DNA of 64,000 nt, taken from Acidovorax sp. MR-S7. Lineage in GTDB: Bacteria > Pseudomonadota > Gammaproteobacteria > Burkholderiales > Burkholderiaceae_C. A model generated the notes under the pieces. The model ran no database searches. It had not been told where the DNA came from and saw only the letters and a list, made by a program, of their open reading frames with translations. The stretch is from NCBI RefSeq assembly GCF_000400995.2, contig NZ_DF238897.1:278435-342434 (forward strand). Direction: 5' to 3'. The position numbers were made by a program, and so were the translations under genes. Below are positions 27,624 to 35,283 of the stretch, one piece after another. Numbering within the stretch: position 1 is the stretch's first letter; each line of letters opens with the position of its first letter.

Positions 27624-27675
27624 AAGGTTTTGGCCTCCAGCCCTGATCTGGCAAGCGCAAGCAGCTATCAAAAAT
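27624..27675. repeat. Comamonad hairpin repeat, copy 8 (forward)
   Basis: TTTTGGCCTCCAGCCCTG, loop, AAGCGCAAGCAGCTATCAAA, again ending at a start codon (27674). Confidence 0.8.
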
Positions 27676-28222
27676 GATGCTCACCCGCCCGCTGGCCGCT
27701 GCCCATCCCGTACCGGTGCTGGCCGCGCTGGACGGGCCCGCGCTGCAGCGCCGGTTCAAGGCGCTGCTGGCGCAGATGGGATGCGTGGACCGGCTGGTGT
27801 TCGCGGGCTCGCTCGCGCAGGCGCGCGCCTGCCTGGCGGGGCTGTGCCCGGGCCTGGCGCTGGTGGACCCGGGCCTGCCGGACGGCAGCGGGCTCGATCT
27901 GGTGCGCGAGATCCGCGCGGCGCACGGGCAGGCGGGCATCCTCGTGGTGTCGGCGGGGCAGGCGCGTGCCGAAGCGGCGGGCGCGCTGCAGGCGGGCGCG
28001 ACGGGCTACATGCTGCGCGAGCGCGACGACGTGGAGCTGATGCTGGCCATCCACAACGTGCTGCGCGGCGGCATGGTGATCGATCCGTTCGTCATGCGCC
28101 AGATCCTGCCGCAGGCGGTGGATTGCAAGCCAAAAACCACTCCAGCGCTTGCCCAGAAAGCGCAAGCAGCTATGAAAACAAGAGCTACCCGGCCGCGCGC
28201 CGCAGCGGCAGCCACAGCGTGA
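27674..28222 (+). pseudogene. Receiver-domain protein without DNA-binding domain (decayed response regulator)
   Basis: A 182-residue frame whose first 145 residues form a receiver domain related to that of the NarL-type regulator at 20066-20740. The phospho-acceptor Asp65 survives (LALVDPGLPDGSG). One of the two Mg-binding acids is lost (AALDGP where the intact copy has VVEDDG), and the conserved Lys is replaced (YMLRERDD). There is no helix-turn-helix: after QILPQAVDC the frame runs into a hairpin repeat, which codes KTTPALAQKAQAAMK, and then ends in an Ala/Arg-rich tail. I read it as a truncated relic; a stand-alone receiver is possible but less likely. Confidence 0.7.
28130..28178. repeat. 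Comamonad hairpin repeat, copy 9 (forward), inside a reading frame
   Basis: ACTCCAGCGCTT, loop, AAAGCGCAAGCAGCTATGA. It interrupts the receiver gene where the DNA-binding domain should begin. Confidence 0.85.
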
Positions 28223-28392
28223 ACGCCGTGCCGCCGCCCTCGGGCGCCCAGGCGCAGCGCGCGCCCAGCGCCTAGCACGCGACGCTGCCGTCTGCCACGC
28301 CCGTGTCCACCGTGATCGGGCGTGCGCGGCTATGGCGGGCGATGTTGGTCAGCACTTCCTGCAGGATGTGCAGCACGTGCAGCGCGCTTTGT
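28185..28392 (-). pseudogene. Histidine-kinase ATPase-domain fragment
   Basis: On the minus strand, QSALHVLHILQEVLTNIARH closely matches the intact kinase's QSALHVLRILQEVLTNIIKH. It runs on to VADGSVAC and meets a TAG at 28272-28274. In the same frame the end of the domain resumes (ALGARCAWAPEGGGTAFTLW, compare ALGGRCAWEPGAHGTAFVLW in the intact copy). About 27 residues holding the ATP-binding N and G1 boxes are missing, and everything upstream is gone. The fragment therefore cannot be active and marks a lost second copy of the two-component system. Confidence 0.85.
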
Positions 28393-28396
28393 GGCA

Positions 28397-28904
28397 GGCA
28401 GGCATGGCGCGCCTGGGCGCGCTCGCCGTGGGGCTCGACGGCGTTGTGGCGCAGCAGGACAACTACCGCTGCGGCGGGCTGGACCTGCGCGGCGTGCCGC
28501 TGCAGCAACTGCTGGACTGCGACCGGCCCTGCTTTCCCAGCGGGCGCGCGGATTTCCTGCGCGCCTGGGTGCACCAGCCGGGCCACCACGTGCTGGGCCT
28601 GCTGCACCAGGGGCGGCTGGCGGCCTACGGGGTGATGCGACCCTGCCTGCAAGGCCACAAGATCGGCCCGCTGATCGCGGGTAGCGCCGCGCAGGCGCAG
28701 GCGCTGCTGGGCGCGCTGATGGCGCGCGCGCCCGAGGGCGGCGCCGTCTTCCTGGACGTGCCCCAGCCCAACGCCGCCGCCGTGGCGCTGGCCGAGGGCT
28801 GCGGCATGGCGCCCATGTTCGAGACCGCGCGCATGTACAAGGGTGCGCCCCTGCTGCCCGATATGCGGCGTACCTTTGGCATCGGCACGTTTGAGCTGGG
28901 GTGA
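28397..28904 (+). pseudogene. GNAT acetyltransferase, C-terminal part only
   Basis: The translation (RLGALAVGLDGVVAQQDNYR, LLDCDRPCFPSGRADFLRAW, 'VFLDVPQPNAAAVALAEGCG', ETARMYKGAP, FGIGTFELG) is the second half of a two-domain GNAT protein of the YitH-like type. In that family an N-terminal acetyl-CoA-binding domain of about 130-150 residues comes first. Here it is absent: just upstream lies the kinase fragment on the other strand. The remaining frame is intact to its stop. It is either a pseudogene or a truncated protein without the catalytic cofactor site. The breakpoint is near 28397. Confidence 0.7.
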
Positions 28905-28936
28905 GCTGCCCCTACGTCCCGCAGGGTGGCAGCGGA

Positions 28937-30514
28937 TCAGTTCGTAAAAGCCCTGACGCAGCGGTATGGGCGAGACTCGATTTTCGCGGCATCTCCCAGC
29001 CCCGCTGAGGGGGCCTGGATTGCCCTAGCTTCAACGATACCGAGCTGCTGCGAAGTCCAGTAGTGCGAGTTCTGGAAATTGCCAAAATCGCAAGGCGTGT
29101 CGCTGTTGGAGCACAGCGCGCCCAGGGCCGCCACCAGTTCGTTGGGGGCCGGCAGGTACCAGTCGGGGCTGATGTTCCGGCATTGCTGGGCGGCGCACCT
29201 GGCGGTATTCCCGGTGCACGCCGCATCGGCCACGATGACATCGGTATTGGCCACACCGTCGCGGACGTCAGCCGCGTCGGGGATGTCGGCGAGCGAGCCG
29301 ATCCAGGAGCCCGGCGACGGATCCGTGGTGCTGACCACCTTGCCCACACCGCCGCCGGCCTCGAAAACCAGCCCGCCCAGGTGCGAGAACGCCACCAGCG
29401 TGCTCGGGCTGTTCGCCGTGTTGCTGCCGCCGATGGTGAGGGTGGCGGGCGCGTAGGGCGTGCTGGAGGTCAGCAGCAGCGTGCAGCTCGCGCCCGGCGC
29501 CACGCTGGTGCAGTTGCTGTCGTTCACCGCCACGTCCGGCGCGGCGGCCTTGTTCACCACGGTAATGTCGGTGGCTGTGGCCGTGCCGTTGTTGGTAACC
29601 GCCAGCGCCAGCGATGCGCCGCCCACGGCGATGACGCGGTCTTGCTGCACCGGCCCGGTGATGGCGATGGCGGGTAAGGGCACCACCGTGAGGCTCGCGG
29701 TGACGGTGTTCGAGTTGTCCCCGCTGAACGCCACCACCGTGGGGCCTTCGGGTGCCATGGCGGTGAGGGTGAAGGTGCATGACGCGCCTATCGCCAACAT
29801 CCCGCCGCAGGTGGTGCCCTGCACCGTGATGGCGCTGCCGCCAGGAATGTGTGCCGCCACGTTCTGCGCGGCCACGGGTGACGAGACCGCGTTGGCCACG
29901 GTGACGCTGGCGCTGCCGCCGGCGGTGAAGTTCAAGGTGGCGGGCGCCACGCTGATGCTGGCCACCGCTTGCGCGGCCAGCGCCTTGCAGATGGCATCGA
30001 CGTTGACCTGGCAGGTGGCGCCCGCCGCCAGGGGCTGCCCGGCCGCGCAGTCGGCCGGCCCGCCGCTGGCGGGGGGCGGCAGCACGGGCGCCACGCCGCC
30101 GGGGAAGCAGGCGGTGAAGCCGGGCGGGGCGATGGCGGCGATGTGCAGGCCGCGCCCGCTGGCGTTCTCGAAGTAGGCGGGCTCGAAGCCGTTGGCGACG
30201 GGCGTGACGGGGATGAGCAGCGTCTCGCCGCCCGGCTGCGTGAACCGCGCCAGCACCTGCGCGAGCAGCGGCTGGCCGCCCCATTGGGCGCCCGCCAGCG
30301 CCACGGCCGCCAGCAGCAGCGCCATGCGCGCGCCGCGCGGCAGGGCGCGTGCGGCCAGGGCGGCCAGCAGCAGGGCCAGTGCGCCGAGCACGAACGCCCC
30401 GCCCACAGGCACGCCGGCGATGCCCGTGGTGGTGATGGTCTGCGCCGCCGCCGGCGCGCAGGCCGTGGCGAGCAGCGCGGCAGCGCAGGCGTATCGGACA
30501 GGCGGGCGATTCAT
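28937..30514 (-). CDS. Midcut-type exosortase-H substrate with C-terminal DUF1566 domain
   Basis: A 525-residue secreted protein. A signal peptide (LLATACAPAAAQ) is followed at once by a second hydrophobic segment, TTTGIAGVPVGGAFVLGALA ... LLAALAARALPRGARM, with a basic stop. This arrangement of a sorting-signal-like element near the N-terminus is what I know as the 'midcut-by-XrtH' family. The rest has two or three Ig-like bacterial domains (SISVAPATLNFTAGGSASVT, 'TNNGTATATDITVVNKAA') and a C-terminal DUF1566/Lcl domain (DWYLPAPNELVAAL, HYWTSQQ, YRCVRAF). The ATG at 30514 is preferred. It is the only gene of the sorting cluster on this strand. Confidence 0.8.
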   Translation of the reverse strand: MNRPPVRYACAAALLATACAPAAAQTITTTGIAGVPVGGAFVLGALALLLAALAARALPRGARMALLLAAVALAGAQWGGQPLLAQVLARFTQPGGETLLIPVTPVANGFEPAYFENASGRGLHIAAIAPPGFTACFPGGVAPVLPPPASGGPADCAAGQPLAAGATCQVNVDAICKALAAQAVASISVAPATLNFTAGGSASVTVANAVSSPVAAQNVAAHIPGGSAITVQGTTCGGMLAIGASCTFTLTAMAPEGPTVVAFSGDNSNTVTASLTVVPLPAIAITGPVQQDRVIAVGGASLALAVTNNGTATATDITVVNKAAAPDVAVNDSNCTSVAPGASCTLLLTSSTPYAPATLTIGGSNTANSPSTLVAFSHLGGLVFEAGGGVGKVVSTTDPSPGSWIGSLADIPDAADVRDGVANTDVIVADAACTGNTARCAAQQCRNISPDWYLPAPNELVAALGALCSNSDTPCDFGNFQNSHYWTSQQLGIVEARAIQAPSAGLGDAAKIESRPYRCVRAFTN

Positions 30515-30620
30515 GCGTGGGTCCTTGGGCGGTGAGGGGGAGGCAGCCACTATATCGGCCGGTGTTACCGATGGAAACCAGCCGCGGGCGGCCTGGCTGG
30601 CTTGCCGTACCCTCGCACCC

Positions 30621-31829
30621 ATGGAACCCAACGCATCCACCCCCGCCACCTTGCCGCTCGCCGGCATCCGCGTGGTCGAGTTCACCCACATGGTCATGGG
30701 CCCCACCTGCGGCATGGTGCTGGCCGACCTGGGGGCCGAAGTCATCAAGGTCGAGCCCATCGACGGCGACCGCACGCGCCACCTGCTGGGCGCGGGGGCG
30801 GGCTTCTTCCCCATGTTCAACCGCAACAAGAAGAGCATCGGCATCGACCTGCGCAGCCCCCGGGGGCTGGAGGTGGCGATTCGCCTCGCCAGTTCGGCCG
30901 ACGTGGTGGCGCAGAACTTCAAGCCGGGCGTGATGGCCAAGTACGGCCTGGACTACGCCGCGCTCTCGCGGCTGAACGGGCGCCTGGTCTATGTGAACCA
31001 CACGGGCTTCCTGCCCGGGCCCTACGAGCACCGCACGGCGCTCGACGAGGTGGTGCAGATGATGGGCGGCCTGGCCTACATGACCGGCCGCCCGGGCGAC
31101 CCGCTGCGCGCGGGAAGCAGCGTGAACGACATCATGGGCGGCATGTTCGGCGCCATCGGCGCGATGGCCGCGCTGATGCAGCGCGCGCAGACGGGCCGGG
31201 GGCAGGAGGTGGATTCGGCCCTGTTCGAGAACAACGTGTTCCTGGTGGGCCAGCACATGATGCAGTACGCCGTCACGGGCCAGCCCGCCGCGCCCATGCC
31301 CGAGCGCATCTCGTCCTGGGCGGTGTACGACGTGTTCAGCGTGAAGGACGGCGGCCAGATCTTCCTGGCCGCGGTGAGCGACGCGCAGTGGCAGGCGTTC
31401 TGCGACGCGCTGGGTTTCGCCGACCTGAAAGCCGACCCGCTGCTGGCCACCAACAACGACCGTGTGCGCGCCCGGCCCACGCTGATGCCCGTGCTGCGCG
31501 AGCGGCTGGCCGCGCACACGGCCGATGCACTGGCCGCCATCTTCGAGCGCCACGGCCTGCCGTTCGCGCCCATCCGGCGGCCCGAGGAGCTGTTCGACGA
31601 CCCGCACCTGCAGGCCACCGGCAGCCTGGCCGAGGTGGCTTTGCCCGACGGCGAGCGCGCAGGCGCTACCGCGCGCGTCACGCTGCTGCCGCTGCGCATG
31701 GACGGCGAGCGACTGCCGGTGCGCAGCAGCCCGCCGCGACTGGGCGAGCACACGGCGGAGCTGCTCGCGGGCCTGGGCTATTCCCCCGCGCAGGCGCAGG
31801 CGCTGCGCACGGCGGCGGCCGTGGCCTGA
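30621..31829 (+). CDS. CaiB/BaiF family (class III) CoA-transferase
   Basis: A 402-residue cytosolic enzyme that moves CoA between carboxylic acids. The family features are all present: LAGIRVVEFTHMVMGPTCGM, LADLGAEVIKVEPIDGDRTR, FFPMFNRNKKSIGIDLRSP and GVMAKYGLDYAAL. The catalytic Asp position is preserved in ALFENNVFLVG / VDSALFENN context, and 'IFERHGLPFAPIRRPEELFD' closes the large domain. The ATG at 30621 gives an N-terminus like the family. The natural acyl substrate cannot be told from the sequence. No catabolic partner genes adjoin it, so it appears to be a single-gene unit ended by a hairpin repeat. Confidence 0.92.
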   Translation: MEPNASTPATLPLAGIRVVEFTHMVMGPTCGMVLADLGAEVIKVEPIDGDRTRHLLGAGAGFFPMFNRNKKSIGIDLRSPRGLEVAIRLASSADVVAQNFKPGVMAKYGLDYAALSRLNGRLVYVNHTGFLPGPYEHRTALDEVVQMMGGLAYMTGRPGDPLRAGSSVNDIMGGMFGAIGAMAALMQRAQTGRGQEVDSALFENNVFLVGQHMMQYAVTGQPAAPMPERISSWAVYDVFSVKDGGQIFLAAVSDAQWQAFCDALGFADLKADPLLATNNDRVRARPTLMPVLRERLAAHTADALAAIFERHGLPFAPIRRPEELFDDPHLQATGSLAEVALPDGERAGATARVTLLPLRMDGERLPVRSSPPRLGEHTAELLAGLGYSPAQAQALRTAAAVA

Positions 31830-31847
31830 TGGCGCGTAAAGGTTTGA

Positions 31848-31908
31848 GGTGTTTTTGGCCCCCAGCGCTTGTCCAGAAAGCGCCGGCAGCTCCTTTTCCG
31901 ATAGCTAT
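31848..31908. repeat. Comamonad hairpin repeat, copy 10 (forward)
   Basis: TTTTTGGCCCCCAGCGCTT, loop, AAAGCGCCGGCAGCT, after the CoA-transferase stop. Confidence 0.8.
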
Positions 31909-31951
31909 GCACGGTGCCCGCCGAGCGGTCAATCCCGGGTAAAGATCGCGT

Positions 31952-31970
31952 AAATGCAATTCATTATTGT
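31952..31970. promoter_or_regulatory. Possible Fur box before the iron-reduction operon
   Basis: AAATGCAATTCATTATTGT is an AT-rich, Fur-box-like sequence 66 bases before the PepSY-TM start. It matches the consensus more weakly than the sites at 9336 and 36993. Confidence 0.4.
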
Positions 31971-32035
31971 TTGGCGTCACTAGAATAGCGCGGCTCCCGG
32001 GCGCATGGCGCGTTGCGGGGGCGCACCTGGTTCAC

Positions 32036-32665
32036 ATGACGCACCGTTCTCCCGCATCCCCCCGCCGCGCCTACTGGCTCAAGACCCTGCACGAATGGCA
32101 CTGGGTCAGCTCCGCCATCTGCCTCGTGGGCATGCTGCTGTTCGCGGTGACGGGCATCACGCTCAACCATGCGGGGCAGATCGAAGCCAAGCCCCGCGTC
32201 ACCAGCCTGCAGGCGACCGTGCCTGCCGACGTGCTGGTGGGCCTGAAGGCGCCGGATGGCAAGGACCGCGTGCCGCTGCCCGCCGCGCTGCGGGACTGGG
32301 CGCGTGCGCAGTGGGACATCGACACCGACGGGCGCGAGGCCGAGTGGTCGCCGGACGAGATCTACGTCTCGCTGCCGCGCCCTGGCGGCGATGCCTGGAT
32401 GCGCGTGAGCCTGCCCGATGGCGAGGCCGAGTACGAGCGCACCGACCGCGGCTGGATCTCCTACCTCAACGACCTGCACAAGGGCCGCAACACCGGCACG
32501 GCCTGGAGCTGGTTCATCGACATCTTCGCCGCCGCCTGCCTGGTGTTCTGCATCACCGGGCTGTTCATCCTCAAGATGCATGCGGGCAACCGCCCCTTCA
32601 CCTGGCCTATGGTGGGCCTGGGGCTGGTGCTGCCCGCGCTGCTGGCGCTCCTGTTTATCCACTGA
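32036..32665 (+). CDS. PepSY-associated transmembrane protein (iron-uptake electron carrier)
   Basis: A 209-residue inner-membrane protein. Helix 1 (about residues 24-46) follows LKTLHEWHW and ends GITLNHAG. The periplasmic part (residues about 50-145) has a PepSY-like strand pattern (DEIYVSLPRPGGDAWMRVSL). DLHKGRNTGTAWSWFID then leads into helix 2 (FAAACLVFCITGLFILKMHA) and a last helix. Conserved histidines near the membrane (LHEWHW, LNH, DLHKGR, KMHAG) are suited to haem or flavin-linked electron transfer. It opens a co-directional set with DUF2271, DUF4198, ApbE and a flavodoxin-type reductase. Confidence 0.85.
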   Translation: MTHRSPASPRRAYWLKTLHEWHWVSSAICLVGMLLFAVTGITLNHAGQIEAKPRVTSLQATVPADVLVGLKAPDGKDRVPLPAALRDWARAQWDIDTDGREAEWSPDEIYVSLPRPGGDAWMRVSLPDGEAEYERTDRGWISYLNDLHKGRNTGTAWSWFIDIFAAACLVFCITGLFILKMHAGNRPFTWPMVGLGLVLPALLALLFIH

Positions 32666-32674
32666 ATCGAAAGA

Positions 32675-33205
32675 ATGCCTATGACGAAGCATTTGCAGTT
32701 GCGCTACACGGTGGCGCTGGGCGCCTGCCTGGGCGCGCCGGCCTTCGCGGCGGGGCTGGGCGTGGGGGTCGAGATCCCGCGCCTGGACGTCGCCGAATAC
32801 CACCGCCCCTACGTGGCCGCCTGGATCGAGCGCCCCGACGCCACCGTGGCCACCACGCTGGCCGTCTGGTACGACGTGAAGATGAAGAACGCCGAGGGCG
32901 CCAAGTGGCTCAAGGACATGCGCCAGTGGTGGCGCCGCACGGGCCGCGAGCTGGAGCTGCCCATCGACGGCGTGACCGGCCCCACGCGCCCCGTGGGCAA
33001 GCACCAGATGCAGTTCACCGAGGGCACGAACCCGCTCGCCAAGCTGCCGGCCGGCGAATACAAGCTCGTGGTGGAAGCCGCGCGCGAGGTGGGCGGCCGC
33101 GAGCTGGTCACCATCCCGTTCACCTGGCCTGCCCCGAAGGCCGCGCAACTGAGCGCCAAGGGCAGCACCGAGCTGGGCCAGGTGACCCTCGACCTCAAGC
33201 CTTGA
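32675..33205 (+). CDS. DUF2271 periplasmic protein with probable FMN attachment motif
   Basis: A 176-residue exported protein: signal peptide (TVALGACLGAPAFAAG), then a compact beta domain (VEIPRLDVAEYHRPYVAAWI, ATTLAVWYDVKMKNAEG, KWLKDMRQWWRRTGRE). The segment DGVTGPTRPVG (codons 32966-32986 for DGVTGPT) matches the D-x-x-[S/T]-G-x-T pattern at which ApbE links FMN to threonine in NqrC and RnfG, with Pro in place of Ala. ApbE is encoded three genes downstream. I infer a flavinylated periplasmic electron carrier working with the PepSY-TM protein. An in-frame ATG at 32681 is an equally good start. Confidence 0.82.
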   Translation: MPMTKHLQLRYTVALGACLGAPAFAAGLGVGVEIPRLDVAEYHRPYVAAWIERPDATVATTLAVWYDVKMKNAEGAKWLKDMRQWWRRTGRELELPIDGVTGPTRPVGKHQMQFTEGTNPLAKLPAGEYKLVVEAAREVGGRELVTIPFTWPAPKAAQLSAKGSTELGQVTLDLKP

Positions 33206-33216
33206 ATCAGGAACAA

Positions 33217-33312
33217 CCCCCTGAGGCGCTTCGCGCCTTCCCCCTGCTCTCGGCTTCGCCGGGAAGGGGGACGCCGCCAGCGCGGCGGGGCGGCCCTTGC
33301 GCGGCGGCCCGC
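33217..33312. repeat. Second type of comamonad intergenic repeat (hairpin-rich, GC-rich)
   Basis: CCCTGAGGCGCTTCGCGCCTT leads into a C-run / G-run pair around GGCTTCGCC, then ACGCCGCCAGCGCGGCGG. I recall this string as frequent in Acidovorax-like genomes. Only one copy is in the window, inside the iron operon between DUF2271 and DUF4198, where it could set differential expression. Confidence 0.65.
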
Positions 33313-33398
33313 GCATGGGTTGCGCCAGTTGCAAAGGCCGCGCATGGCGCCTAGCGCAATGGATAGCTGATTTTTCATTTTCACAAGGAGCTTTTTCC

Positions 33399-34202
33399 AT
33401 GCAAATCAAGACCCGCATCGCCGCCAGCCTCATCGCCCTGTGCGGCGCCATCGGCACCGCACAGGCCCACAACGTATGGCTGCTGCCGTCGAGCACGGTG
33501 CTGTCCAAGGCCGAATGGATCACGGTGGACGCCGCCGTCTCCAACGACCTGTTCTTCTTCAACCACTTCCCGCTGGCGCTGGACAACCTGGTCGTCACCG
33601 CCCCCGACGGCAGCGAGGCCAAGCCCGAGAACATGCACCGCGGCAAGCTGCGCAGCGTGTTCGACCTGAACCTCACGCAAAGCGGCACCTACCGCCTGGC
33701 GGTGGTCAGCAGCGGGCTGAACGCCAGCTACAAGGACGCGGGTGGCCAGCCCAAGCGCTGGCGCGGCACGCCCGAGAAGTTCGCCGCCGAGGTGCCCGCC
33801 GATGCGAAGGACCTGAAGGTCACGCAGTCCGCCGGCCGCATCGAGACCTTCGTCACCGTGGGCAAGCCCAGCGCCGTCAAGCCCACGGGCAAGGGCCTGG
33901 AGCTGGTGCCCGTGACCCACCCCAACGACCTCGTGAAGGGCGAGAAGGCCACGTTCGCCTTCCACGTGGACGGCAAGCCCGCCGCCGGCCTCGAAGTGGT
34001 GCTGGTGGCCGGTGGCTCGCGCTACCGCGATGCGCTGAACGAAATCAAGGCCACGACCGATGCCAAGGGCGAATTCAGCGTGACTTGGCCCGCCGCCGGC
34101 ATGTACTGGGTGGACGCGGACGCCAACGACGGCAAGACCACGCTGCCGCAGGCCAAGGAGCGGCGCCTGTCCTACGTGGGCACGGTCGAGGTGCTGCCCT
34201 GA
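33399..34202 (+). CDS. DUF4198 periplasmic protein
   Basis: A 267-residue exported protein beginning MQIKTRIAASLIALCGAIGT with cleavage after AQA, so that the mature protein starts HNVWLLPSS. An N-terminal His followed by an HxWL-type motif is typical of the family and could bind a metal. The middle has 'LDNLVVTAPDGSEAKPENMH' and an Ig-like carrier domain; the end (TTDAKGEFSVTWPAAGMYWV) is a second beta-sandwich. DUF4198 proteins occur next to TonB receptors and are thought to help periplasmic metal handling; the exact job is not known. The ATG at 33399 follows AAGGAGC. Confidence 0.85.
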   Translation: MQIKTRIAASLIALCGAIGTAQAHNVWLLPSSTVLSKAEWITVDAAVSNDLFFFNHFPLALDNLVVTAPDGSEAKPENMHRGKLRSVFDLNLTQSGTYRLAVVSSGLNASYKDAGGQPKRWRGTPEKFAAEVPADAKDLKVTQSAGRIETFVTVGKPSAVKPTGKGLELVPVTHPNDLVKGEKATFAFHVDGKPAAGLEVVLVAGGSRYRDALNEIKATTDAKGEFSVTWPAAGMYWVDADANDGKTTLPQAKERRLSYVGTVEVLP

Positions 34203-34210
34203 CCCAGCCC

Positions 34211-35281
34211 GTGCGCGTGCACTACGGCCCCGCGCTGCTGCGCAGGGGCCCGGGTGCGCGCGCGGCCGCCCCGATGGGCGGCGGCGTGTCCTTCCTGGCC
34301 CAGGGCTACGGCGCCGCGCCCACGCTGCGCGCGGCCGACCCGGCCACGCTGCACACGCTGCGTGGCGAGGCCATGGGCACCACGTGGTCGGTGCGGTTGG
34401 CCAATCCGCGCTTCCTGCCCCTGGAGCAGGTGCGTTCGGCCATCGAGCAGGCGCTGGCTCTGGTCGTGCGGCAGATGAGCAACTGGGAGCAGGACTCCGA
34501 CATCTCCCGTTTCAACCGCGCAGAGCCTGGCACCTGGCAGGCCCTGCCGTCCGAATGCTTCGCCGTGCTGTCCTGCGCGCTCGGCTGGGCCCGTGAGAGC
34601 GGCGGTGCGTGGGACCCCACCGTGGGCCCGCTGGTCGACCTGTGGGGCTTCGGCCCGGCCGGCCATTCCGCTCAGATGCCCGATGCCGGCGCAATGGCGC
34701 GGGCGCAGGCCCGCGTGGGCCACGCGCGCATCGCGCTGCGGCCCGCCGAGCGGCTGGCCCTGCAGCCCGGTGGCGCGCAGGTGGACCTGTGCGGCATCGC
34801 CAAGGGCTATTCCGTGGACCTGGTGGCCGATGCGCTGCAGGCGCTGGGCCTGGCCGACTTCCTGGTGGAAGTGGGTGGCGAGCTGCGCGCGCGCGGCCGG
34901 CGGCCCGACGGGCAGCCGTGGCGCGTGGCCGTGGCGGGCACCGCGCGAGAGGGCGCCCCGCCGCGTACGCTGGTCTTGCAGGACATGGCCATCGCCACCT
35001 CCGGCGACCACTGGCATGCCTTCGACCAGGGCGGGCGCCGCTACTCGCACACCCTCGATCCCCGCACCGGCGCGCCCGTGGCCCATGCGCTGGCCAGCGT
35101 CACCGTGCTGCACGCCGAGTGCATGCAGGCCGACGCGCTGGCCACCGTGCTCACCGTGCTGGGGCCGCGCGAGGGCTTGGCGTTCGCCGTGTCGCGCGGC
35201 GTGGCGGCCCTGCTGTGCGAGCGCACGGCGCAGGGCCTGTCGATGGCGATGACGCCGGCCTTCGAGACACTGACTTCCTGA
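34211..35281 (+). CDS. apbE: FAD:protein FMN transferase (ApbE)
   Basis: ApbE cleaves FAD and joins the FMN half to a threonine of an exported protein. The family motifs are clear: RGEAMGTTWSVRLA, MSNWEQDSDISRFNRA, 'GGAWDPTVGPLVDLWGFGP', VDLCGIAKGYSVDLVA, VEVGGELRARG, SGDHWHAF, YSHTLDPRTGAPV, and the metal-binding Asp in QADALATVLTVLG. The start is uncertain: a GTG at 34211, 8 bases after the previous stop, or an ATG at 34274. No lipobox is visible, so it may be cytosolic-facing or exported by an unrecognised signal. The likely target is the DUF2271 protein. Confidence 0.92.
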   Translation: MRVHYGPALLRRGPGARAAAPMGGGVSFLAQGYGAAPTLRAADPATLHTLRGEAMGTTWSVRLANPRFLPLEQVRSAIEQALALVVRQMSNWEQDSDISRFNRAEPGTWQALPSECFAVLSCALGWARESGGAWDPTVGPLVDLWGFGPAGHSAQMPDAGAMARAQARVGHARIALRPAERLALQPGGAQVDLCGIAKGYSVDLVADALQALGLADFLVEVGGELRARGRRPDGQPWRVAVAGTAREGAPPRTLVLQDMAIATSGDHWHAFDQGGRRYSHTLDPRTGAPVAHALASVTVLHAECMQADALATVLTVLGPREGLAFAVSRGVAALLCERTAQGLSMAMTPAFETLTS

Positions 35282-35283
35282 CC

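Noticed and set aside
24711-27675. The IPTL-CTERM tandem as phage tail or adhesin of a prophage
   Set aside because: No phage genes nearby, and the C-terminal sorting signal and signal peptides fit exosortase substrates.
28332-28396. An N-terminus for the GNAT fragment starting at 28332
   Set aside because: The first 22 residues of that frame are the antisense of the kinase fragment and do not resemble a GNAT domain.
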